Below, piece by piece: positions 1 through 5,433 of a DNA stretch of 5,433 nucleotides (position 1 is its first letter; every line of letters starts with the position of its first letter). Source of the stretch: Arcobacter sp. UBA7394 (GTDB lineage Bacteria; Campylobacterota; Campylobacteria; Campylobacterales; Arcobacteraceae); the NCBI GenBank assembly GCA_002470185.1, contig DKNG01000198.1, forward strand, positions 1,919-7,351, given 5' to 3'. The notes under the pieces are model-generated. The model saw nothing but the letters and a program-made list of their open reading frames with translations, was not told the origin of the DNA and searched no databases. A program made the position numbers and the translations under genes.

Positions 1-13
1 TGCACATTAATAG

Positions 14-54
14 ATAAAAAAAGAAAAGCTAAGCAACTTCTTTCGAAGTTACTT
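14..54 (-). terminator. Rho-independent terminator after fdhC
   Basis: Read on the minus strand, a 10-bp stem AAGTAACTTC / GAAGTTGCTT (one G-U pair) closes a GAAA tetraloop at 31-54. A short AGC and then a T-rich run follow down to about base 14. It begins about 10 bases past the fdhC stop codon, which is the usual place for an operon-ending intrinsic terminator. It implies that no further gene, such as fdhD, is strongly co-transcribed immediately downstream. The call rests on sequence alone. Confidence 0.8.
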
Positions 55-63
55 TTGCTTAAC

Positions 64-1023
64 TTATTTTCTTAAATCTTCTTCTTCTAGAACATCTGGT
101 CTTAATTGCTCTAGATACTCTACTGGTAATTTACCTGTGATAACTCCAGGAATGTATCCTTTAACAGATACAAAGTAAGAATAAACTGTTTCAAATGTAA
201 AGAACGAAATAATCGCACTTCCCATAAAGTGAATAAACAGAATAAATCTTTTGAATTGAATCGTCTCTGCATGCGTTGAAGCATCAGGGAATAAGTACCA
301 AATGATAAATCCACTTAATACTAATTTTGCACCAAATGCAACATACATATAGTAGTTGATTCTATCCATGTGTTGATATTTCCCTCTTAGGAAAATCTTA
401 TTCCAAAGTTTCATACTTGGTCTTACAAAAAACTTGTGATCTTTAAAAGCAATTAAAGTCATGATTAACCAAACTGGAATCCATCCAAGTCCAACTATTT
501 CATGAGTTGCTCTCATTAATCTTGCAAGTTCACCACCACCAGTCCAATTTCCAAATGTAATTGAGAAACCAGTAATGAATAAATAAATCATAATTACTAT
601 ATTAAGTAAGATTACTAATCTTTGGAAAACAGAGTAAACTTGTACCTTGTCATCTTCTCTAGTAATCTGCGCTTGTTTTCTACCCTTTGCTATAATGAAC
701 ATTGTTAGGAACAAGAAAAACTCCACAGTAAAAACTATTGGCAGTAAGTGTTGTCTTTCTTCAAATGCTCTAATAACTTCAGGTGCAATAGCATTATAAT
801 CTGGACCAAATAATGCAACTTCCATTTGTTCATATCTCGTTAGAGAATCAACAGGAACCACATTACCAGATATATTACCTTGCATCATTTGCATTAAAAA
901 GTTATATACATAACTAATGTCTGCAATTGTTGCTAACCAAAAATACCAATAAGTAAGAAGCATAAATATAAAGCCTATTATAAAATAAGCTTTATACTCG
1001 CTAAGAAAACTCTTATTTTCCAT
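64..1023 (-). CDS. fdhC: Formate dehydrogenase cytochrome b subunit FdhC
   Basis: This 319-residue integral membrane subunit takes electrons from FdhB and passes them to menaquinone. I see six hydrophobic segments at about residues 11-31, 94-113, 134-155, 174-194, 223-245 and 259-285. A loop of about 60 residues between the first two is probably periplasmic, and the positively charged loops fit the cytoplasmic side. The last four helices resemble the four-helix E. coli FdnI core, with shared landmarks QR (134-135), ELAR...H174...G, GKY (214-216), GFIIW (238-242), IH265 and VKG...G.I.GK. H174 and H265 sit near the periplasmic ends of their helices and fit the FdnI heme bP pair; the other FdnI pair is not apparent. 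I chose the ATG at 1023 rather than 1119. It gives a signal-anchor start, a family-like length and only an 11-base overlap with fdhB, whereas 1119 would bury 107 bases inside fdhB. The Shine-Dalgarno is weak (GGGATAA), which suggests translational coupling to fdhB. Confidence 0.93.
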   Translation of the reverse strand: MENKSFLSEYKAYFIIGFIFMLLTYWYFWLATIADISYVYNFLMQMMQGNISGNVVPVDSLTRYEQMEVALFGPDYNAIAPEVIRAFEERQHLLPIVFTVEFFLFLTMFIIAKGRKQAQITREDDKVQVYSVFQRLVILLNIVIMIYLFITGFSITFGNWTGGGELARLMRATHEIVGLGWIPVWLIMTLIAFKDHKFFVRPSMKLWNKIFLRGKYQHMDRINYYMYVAFGAKLVLSGFIIWYLFPDASTHAETIQFKRFILFIHFMGSAIISFFTFETVYSYFVSVKGYIPGVITGKLPVEYLEQLRPDVLEEEDLRK

Positions 1024-1627
1024 ACGCTTTATCCCATCCGTAAGGCATTGACTGTACTCCATGGCCAAAAGAAAGAACTCTTTCTCTATAAATATTAGAA
1101 ACAGACTCAGAGTCTCCAACTAATAAGGCTTTCGTAGAACACATTGCAGCACAAACAGGAACTTTTCCTTCTGATATTCTGTTTTGACCGTATAACTCTC
1201 TCTCATGTTCAGAGTTAGTTTCTTCAGGTCCACCAGCACACATAGTACACTTATCCATCACACCTTTTGTTCCAAATGCACCGTCACTTGGGAACTGAGG
1301 AGCTCCAAATGGACAAGCATATAAACAATATGAACAACCAATACATTTATCTTTATCATGTAAAACGATTCCGTCTTGTCTGATATAGAAACAATCTACT
1401 GGACATACTTGCTCACAAGGTGCATCAGTACAATGCATACAAGCTACAGAAAGAGAAAACTCCATTCCTTGCTTACCTTCGTTTACTGTTATTACTTTTC
1501 TTCTACTAATTTCTACAGGTAACTCGTGAGCTTCGGCACAAGCAACAGAACAACCATCACAATGAATACATCTGTTTTCATCGCAGTAAAATTTCATTCT
1601 AGAATAATCTACATTATTATTACTCAT
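1013..1627 (-). CDS. fdhB: Formate dehydrogenase iron-sulfur subunit FdhB
   Basis: This 204-residue electron-transfer subunit carries four [4Fe-4S] clusters between FdhA and FdhC. The sixteen expected ligand cysteines form four sets: C20/C23/C26/C30; C63/C66/C71/C75; C95/C98/C101/C105; C127/C130/C159/C163. C15 and C79 are extra. Unlike E. coli FdnH (about 290 residues with a C-terminal membrane helix), this protein is short, ends in a polar stretch and has no transmembrane segment. It must therefore dock on FdhC without its own anchor. It has no Tat or Sec signal, so it is probably exported with FdhA as a complex. The ATG at 1627 has the Shine-Dalgarno GGGGAG five bases upstream, which abuts the fdhA stop TAG. 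Its 3' end overlaps the fdhC start by 11 bases. Confidence 0.96.
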   Translation of the reverse strand: MSNNNVDYSRMKFYCDENRCIHCDGCSVACAEAHELPVEISRRKVITVNEGKQGMEFSLSVACMHCTDAPCEQVCPVDCFYIRQDGIVLHDKDKCIGCSYCLYACPFGAPQFPSDGAFGTKGVMDKCTMCAGGPEETNSEHERELYGQNRISEGKVPVCAAMCSTKALLVGDSESVSNIYRERVLSFGHGVQSMPYGWDKAYGK

Positions 1628-1639
1628 GTTACTCCCCTA
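1628..1639 (-). promoter_or_regulatory. fdhB ribosome binding site abutting fdhA stop
   Basis: On the minus strand the end of fdhA reads TAGGGGAGTAAC and then the fdhB ATG. The Shine-Dalgarno GGGGAG directly follows the stop codon, leaving only nine bases between the genes. A ribosome terminating on fdhA lies over this site, so fdhB translation is probably coupled to full read-through of fdhA, including its selenocysteine codon. The coupling is inferred; the spacing is seen. Confidence 0.7.
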
Positions 1640-4468
1640 CGCTCTTTCTATCCGACATAAACCACCTTTAGTTTCAGGAATCTGAGTAACAATGTCATAA
1701 CCGTAGTTAGTAACAGTATTAGCACTTTCACCAATTGCATATGGTGCAGTTCCATCTGGGTATTTATGTAATAGACTTTCTCCTTCCATAACACCAGCAA
1801 AGTGGAATGGTAAGAATACTCTGTCTTCTGATACACTAAATGAATATTTAGCTTTCACTTTAATCTTTGTTCCTTGAGGTGAATGAATCCACATCATTGA
1901 ACCATCTCTGATTCCATGTCTTCCTGCTAATTCAGGATTAATGTCACAGAACATTTCTGGAGTTAATTTTGCAAGATATTTAGATGCTCTATTTTCCATA
2001 CCAGCACCATTCATGTTTACTAATCTTCCTGTAACTAAGTTAACAGGGAAGTCTTTCGCCCAATCTTGCGCAGTTTGCTCAGAGATATATCTTGTATCAA
2101 CTCTATAATGGTTTTTCTTATCAGCAAAGTTTGGATATTTCTTCGTTAAATCCGCTCTTGGAGAGTGTAATGGCTCTCTATGTAAAGGAATCGGATCTGC
2201 GAATGTCCATACTTTTGCTCTTGCTTTTGCATTTCCATAAGGTGCCATACCTTGTTCCATACATTTTTCAGCAATAATATTTGAAGTATCAACTTTCCAG
2301 TTTTTACCTATTTTTTTCTTTTCTTCTTCAGTTAACTTGATCTTTAAAACTTCTTCGATGTTATCTCTAGTAATTTCAGGATAACCATCTTTGTTTACAG
2401 AACCTTTTGGAGCTGAACCTTTACCAGCAAGTAAATCTTCACCATCGTGCTCTAAACCAAATCTATTTCTGAATCCCATACCACCATCTTTAACAGATCT
2501 GTTAATGTTGTATAGTAAAGGCGAACCTGAATGTTTTTCTGTCCAACAAGGCCATGGTAAACCATAGTACTCACCAGTCATTTTTCCGTATCCTCTTCCA
2601 GATACTTCATCAAACATATGCCAGTTTTCTTGATGCTCTTTAAGTCTTTTCGCAGTCCAACCAGTTAAACCAATTGTTTTGATAATTCTTGCAATCTCAT
2701 CAGTACAATCCTCAGGCCATTTGTACTCTTTCTTGTTTTCTCTAATTAACATACCAGCTGTTAATTCGTCATAGAATCCAAGTCTTTTTGCTAATTCAAA
2801 CATAATGTCTTGGTCAGCTTTTGACTCATACATTGGTTTGATAATTTCAGATCTCCATTGAGCAGATCTATTTGTTGCTGTAACTGAACCTGAAGTTTCA
2901 AATTGAGTACCAGCTGGTAAAATATAAACATCATCTTGTTTATCAGTAATAATTGCACCTTCATTTACGAAAGGATCACAGAATACTGCAATATCAAGAT
3001 TATCTAATGCTTCTTTTACTTTTTTTGTTTGTGCAGTAGAAGTAATACCATTACCCATTACGAATAATGCTTTTAATCTAGTACCTGCATTATGAATTGC
3101 ATCTTCACCTGGATTACCACCAAGAACTCCAGCCCACCATCTAGCAAGTGTGAATCCTTTTTTGTTCATCCAAGAAGGATCTTTAAATCTTCCTTTTAGC
3201 CATTCATAATCAACACCCCAAGACTTAGCGAAATATTTCCAAGAACCATCACTTAATCCATAGTAACCTGGTAATGTGTGTGATAAACAACACATATCCG
3301 TAGCACCTTGAACGTTATCATGACCTCTAAGAATATTACATCCACCACCAGCAACACCCATGTTTCCAAGAGCAAGTTGTAAGATTGGTGCCATTCTTGT
3401 GTTTGACGAACCATTTGTATGTTGAGTAAGACCCATAGCCCAGATTAAAGTACCTGGAGTATTTTGTGCATAATGCTTAGTAATTTGTACAATTAAATCC
3501 GCATCAACACCAGTCACATCTGCAACTCTTTCAATTGGCCAATTTTTAGCCTCTTTCATTACATCTTCCATTCCATAAACTCTATCTTTGATAAAGCCTT
3601 TGTCATGCCATCCGTTTTTGAAAATGATATTTAACATTCCATACATAAATGGAATATCAGTACCAGGTCTAATTTGTGCAAAATAATCTGCTTTTGCCGC
3701 AGTCTTAGTAAATCTAGGATCTACTACGATAATTTTTGTATTATTTCTTTCTTTTGCTTTTAAGAAATGTTGGAATCCTACTGGGTGATTAACCGCTGGA
3801 TTCGCTCCAAATATAATGATTGCTTTTGAATTCTGGATATCTCCCAGAGAATTTGTCATAGCACCATAACCCCATGTGTTTGCCACCCCGGCAACTGTTG
3901 AGCTATGTCAAATTCTAGCTTGATGATCTATATTATTCGTTCCAAACATTGCAGCAAATTTTCTAAAATAATACGATTGCTCAGTATTAAATTTTGCTGA
4001 CCCTAAAAACATTGTTGAATCTGGCCCATCTGCTTTTCTTAAAGATTCTAATTTAGATGCAATTCCATCTAAAGCTTCATCCCAAGAAATTCTTTGCCAT
4101 TTTCCACCTCTTTTAACCATTGGGTGTTTAAGTCTTACTTCAGATCTAACCATATCAATCATGTCAGCACCTTTACAACAGTGCCCTCCAAGTGATACAG
4201 GGTGATCTTGAGCAACCTCTTGTCTTACCCAAACGCCATTTTGTACTTCAGCTATTACACCACAACCAACAGAACAAGCTGTACAGATAGATTTAACCAT
4301 CTTAGAACCAGGGAATGGATTTTTGATCTCTTCCTCAGTAGCTTTTCTCGTCGCAGTAGTACTAGCAAAAGATGACGTAACTCCAAATGCAGTGGCAACT
4401 GCAGCCATTTTCATAAATGACCGTCTACCAACTTTAGCATTTAGAGTTTCATATGAATTTGCAGACAT
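1637..4468 (-). CDS. fdhA: Selenocysteine formate dehydrogenase catalytic subunit FdhA
   Basis: Catalytic subunit that oxidises formate to CO2 at a molybdenum or tungsten bis-MGD centre, acting in the periplasm. It is one 943-residue protein if the in-frame TGA at 3908-3910 is read as selenocysteine 187. Both halves are in the same frame, and the junction IDHQAR-I-U-H matches the active-site U-H of this family. There is a Tat signal (GRRSFMK, RR at 15-16, then a hydrophobic stretch and a likely cleavage near residue 36). An N-terminal [4Fe-4S] motif comprises C62, C65, C69 and C97 in GGHCCKG. K99 fits the conserved Lys of E. coli Fdh-H (K44), H188 follows Sec, and R381 in LRGHDNVQGA fits Fdh-H R333. 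The dinucleotide-binding C-terminal domain runs from about 809 to 943. The length is close to that of Campylobacter and Wolinella FdhA. The ATG at 4468 has AGGAG five bases upstream. It is the central gene of the operon, 23 bases after the small Tat gene. The metal cannot be told from sequence. Confidence 0.96.
3878..3895 (-). promoter_or_regulatory. SECIS-like hairpin for selenocysteine insertion
   Basis: Twelve bases after the UGA, the mRNA reads GUUGCCGGGGUGGCAAAC. It can fold with UUGCC paired to GGCAA around a GGGGU loop, with a possible outer G-C pair past an unpaired A. The distance from UGA and the U-UGC entry into the upper stem line up with the E. coli fdhF SECIS, as recalled, whose loop also starts with GG. 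It is entirely inside the coding region, as bacterial SECIS elements are. SelB binding is inferred. Confidence 0.8.
3908..3910 (-). other. UGA selenocysteine codon (Sec187 of FdhA)
   Basis: The minus-strand TGA interrupts an otherwise continuous fdhA frame. Upstream it encodes the conserved DHQAR-I and downstream H-S-S-T-V-A-G-V-A-N-T-W-G, which is the standard context of the metal-ligating selenocysteine in formate dehydrogenases. No ATG with a ribosome site restarts the downstream part, which lacks its own signal and Fe-S motif. The frame is the same on both sides (4468 minus 3886 is 582, or 194 codons). This implies that selA, selB, selC and selD exist elsewhere in the genome. Confidence 0.95.
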
Positions 4469-4474
4469 ATGCTT

Positions 4475-4479
4475 CTCCT
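4475..4479 (-). promoter_or_regulatory. fdhA Shine-Dalgarno
   Basis: AGGAG on the minus strand sits six bases before the fdhA ATG at 4468, inside the 23-base gap after the small Tat gene. It fixes the fdhA start just upstream of the Tat signal, placing the RR pair at residues 15-16. Confidence 0.75.
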
Positions 4480-4491
4480 ACTATTTTTTTA

Positions 4492-4704
4492 CTATTTAGC
4501 GTTCTTGTAAAATTCTTCCCAAGCCGCAGTTTTTTTGTATAGAATCTCTTTTTTATTAGAGCTTCCTACAACAACACCATTATTCGAATCATCTTGTCGT
4601 GATGAGTTACCAGTAGCAGCCAATACGCTAGTACCGCCAACAACAGCCGCACCAGCAGTCACAATTGCAGTTTTCTTAGCGAATTCTCTTCTGCTTTGTT
4701 CCAT
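4492..4704 (-). CDS. Formate dehydrogenase region TAT-signal small protein
   Basis: This is a 70-residue protein of unknown function, of the kind described as 'formate dehydrogenase region TAT target' and found immediately before fdhA in many genomes. Residues 1-10 carry the twin-arginine start MEQSRREFAK (RR at 6-7). Residues 12-30 are a small-residue hydrophobic core ending SVLAA, a plausible signal-peptidase site. The remaining roughly 40 residues have a Ser/Asn/Asp-rich linker and a C-terminal block KKEILYKKTAAWEEFYKNAK that looks like one amphipathic helix. No metal-binding Cys or His is present. The ATG at 4704 is chosen over an upstream one at 4773 because of a consensus AAGGAGG six bases before it and because the longer form would put 23 unrelated residues before the Tat motif. 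A role in export, assembly or stability of FdhAB is a guess from position. Confidence 0.9.
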   Translation of the reverse strand: MEQSRREFAKKTAIVTAGAAVVGGTSVLAATGNSSRQDDSNNGVVVGSSNKKEILYKKTAAWEEFYKNAK

Positions 4705-4710
4705 GACTGA

Positions 4711-4717
4711 CCTCCTT
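4711..4717 (-). promoter_or_regulatory. Consensus Shine-Dalgarno of the small Tat protein
   Basis: AAGGAGG on the minus strand lies six bases before the ATG at 4704. It is the strongest ribosome binding site in the window, stronger than those of fdhA, fdhB and fdhC. It decides the start of the small gene and suggests that the protein is made in good amount. Confidence 0.85.
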
Positions 4718-4745
4718 ATAGAAATTAAGCCCCAGAAGTACACTC

Positions 4746-4766
4746 TTAAAAACAAAAAGTTTTTAA
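4746..4766 (-). repeat. AT-rich inverted repeat upstream of the structural genes
   Basis: Perfect 8-base arms TTAAAAAC and GTTTTTAA are separated by five bases. It lies 42-62 bases before the start codon of the small Tat gene, so it could be an operator in the promoter region, or a weak hairpin in a read-through transcript. I see no convincing -10/-35 pair next to it. In an AT-rich gap such a dyad may also arise by chance. Confidence 0.5.
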
Positions 4767-4778
4767 AAGGCACTATTT

Positions 4779-4826
4779 AAGAGACTTTACAAAGGAAGGC
4801 TACGTACTTCCTTTGTAAAATCTCTT
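4779..4826 (-). repeat. Strong 20-bp intergenic hairpin
   Basis: The arms at 4779-4798 and 4807-4826 are inverted copies of 20 bases around an 8-base loop (TACGTAGC on the minus strand). On the minus strand, the coding sense, every position can pair, with one T-G wobble. On the plus strand the same position is a C-A mismatch, so the structure favours RNA of the operon sense. No clean T tract follows directly (AAATAGTGCC comes first), so a classical terminator is doubtful. It could be a processing or stability element, or a leaky terminator between the chaperone gene and the structural genes. Confidence 0.75.
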
Positions 4827-4830
4827 TAGC

Positions 4831-4846
4831 AAAAGGTAAACCTTTT
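4831..4846 (-). repeat. Short hairpin directly after the chaperone stop
   Basis: The minus strand reads AAAAGG-TTTA-CCTTTT, a 6-bp stem with a 4-base loop, starting one base past the stop codon of the TorD-like gene. It lies only four bases before the long hairpin, so the two would stack in the transcript. Alone it is too weak to call a terminator. Confidence 0.45.
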
Positions 4847-4847
4847 A

Positions 4848-5433
4848 CTAAATTTCGTCCTCAACATCATAAGCCATATCTTTTGGCTCTTCTTGATCTT
4901 GTTTATTTTTTGGTCCTAAAGCTTTCATAGCTTTATTTCTTGCACGTCTTTCCATCTCTTCATCAGAAATAGCATCACAAGATTCTACTTTTTTGATTCT
5001 CTCTTTAATTGCTGGTTTTGAAACCTCTAAATATAATCTTTCAAAAGCAACAAATGAATGTAATACAACCATTAAGTCTTTATAAATTACTGCACTTTCA
5101 TGCTCATAAGTATCTTTTGCAAACTCATCAATAAAATCATTTATAACTTGTGCAAAAATACAATGAACAGTATTTTCATACTCTTTTTCATCTTGAGCAA
5201 CTAAATCAGTTAATTCAGCCATAAGTGAGAAAATAAAACCAACTGAATCTTCATATTCAAAATATGCTTTTTCATCTCTTCTGATTTTTGTTTTTGCAAC
5301 AAATTGAATCATCTCAACTCTTTTTTTACCAGACTCAACACCCTCATCATAAAATGAAGCAGTTTGTCTAATTTTTTTAGTTGTTGGATTATGGAATAAA
5401 TCATCAAACTCTTGTAATAAAACTACATTTGAT
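4848..5433 (-). CDS. TorD-family Tat chaperone (5' end cut by window)
   Basis: The visible part is 194 residues plus a TAG stop. The frame stays open through 5432, so the real start lies beyond the right edge, and the internal ATG at 5312 is not the start. It resembles TorD/NarJ/DmsD-type chaperones, which bind the Tat signal and help cofactor loading of molybdoenzymes. The visible N-terminal part has a run FDDLFHNP..., then SFYDEGVESGKKRVE. The middle is all-helical with acidic stretches, and the C-terminal tail is highly charged (KNKQDQEEPKDMAYDVEDEI). There is no signal peptide or membrane segment in the visible part, so it is probably cytoplasmic. Its position upstream of fdhA matches fdh loci of Campylobacter relatives and suggests FdhA as the client. 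Family assignment is by pattern and context, and client specificity is inferred. Confidence 0.82.
   Translation of the reverse strand, partial: SNVVLLQEFDDLFHNPTTKKIRQTASFYDEGVESGKKRVEMIQFVAKTKIRRDEKAYFEYEDSVGFIFSLMAELTDLVAQDEKEYENTVHCIFAQVINDFIDEFAKDTYEHESAVIYKDLMVVLHSFVAFERLYLEVSKPAIKERIKKVESCDAISDEEMERRARNKAMKALGPKNKQDQEEPKDMAYDVEDEI

Noticed and set aside
1024..1119. Longer fdhC form starting at 1119
   Set aside because: It would add 32 residues translated from the wrong frame of the fdhB 3' end and has no homology-like character. The start at 1023 puts the first membrane helix at the normal place.
2092..2277. Small ORF on the plus strand inside fdhA
   Set aside because: It lies antisense to the conserved C-terminal part of fdhA and shows no start signal or protein features of its own. 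The small same-strand frames at 120-314 and 1648-1836 are likewise shadows of fdhC and fdhA.
3886..3910. fdhA broken by a nonsense codon, or two separate genes
   Set aside because: The frame is continuous, the TGA is at the known selenocysteine position with a SECIS-like hairpin, and the downstream part has no sensible independent start.
4705..4745. Sigma-70 or sigma-54 promoter directly before the small Tat gene
   Set aside because: CTATAA at about 4717-4722 overlaps the Shine-Dalgarno region and is too close to be a -10. I could not find a paired -35 or a GG/GC sigma-54 pattern with correct spacing, so no promoter is called.
4705..4773. Longer form of the small Tat protein starting at 4773
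   Set aside because: The consensus Shine-Dalgarno sits at 4711-4717, inside this extension, and the Tat motif belongs near the N-terminus.
4535..4780. 81-residue plus-strand ORF opposite the small Tat gene
   Set aside because: It is the antisense shadow of a well-supported gene, with no ribosome site or recognisable protein character.
1..5433. Mobile elements, CRISPR arrays, tRNA or rRNA genes
   Set aside because: No transposase, terminal repeats, direct repeat arrays or RNA gene signatures were seen. The window is tightly packed with one operon of even composition.

Overview
The window holds most of a respiratory, periplasmic selenoprotein formate dehydrogenase (Fdh-N type) locus. All genes lie on the minus strand, so transcription runs from high to low coordinates. 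The order is TorD-like chaperone (cut by the window end), a tiny Tat-signal protein of the 'formate dehydrogenase region TAT target' family, fdhA (molybdenum or tungsten/selenocysteine catalytic subunit), fdhB (four-cluster ferredoxin-like subunit), fdhC (membrane cytochrome b), then a terminator. The low GC content (roughly mid-30s percent by eye), the gene order and the protein style match Campylobacterota (Wolinella/Campylobacter/Sulfurospirillum/Arcobacter relatives). Genus cannot be fixed from the sequence alone.

Layout: 1-63 is the intergenic end, with a rho-independent terminator after fdhC. 64-1023 is fdhC. 1013-1627 is fdhB, which overlaps fdhC by 11 bases. 1637-4468 is fdhA, a single gene read through an in-frame TGA at 3908-3910 that is best read as selenocysteine 187. 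A SECIS-like hairpin lies directly downstream in the mRNA at 3878-3895. 4492-4704 is the small Tat-signal protein, with a near-perfect Shine-Dalgarno. 4705-4847 is a non-coding gap with three inverted repeats, one of them a 20-bp stem. 4848-5433 is the TorD-family chaperone, open at the right edge.

How the parts work together: FdhA is made in the cytoplasm, loaded with molybdopterin-guanine dinucleotide and an Fe-S cluster, and proofread by a TorD-like chaperone. It is then exported by Tat through its RR signal, presumably carrying FdhB, which has no signal of its own. Outside, FdhA oxidises formate. Electrons pass along the FdhB clusters to the cytochrome b FdhC and into the menaquinone pool. 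The role of the small Tat protein is unknown.

Most of this is a known system. The points most worth a second look are the selenocysteine recoding (naive gene calling splits fdhA in two), the apparent absence in FdhC of the cytoplasmic-side heme ligand pair seen in E. coli FdnI, the uncharacterised small Tat protein, and the strong hairpin between the chaperone gene and the structural genes.
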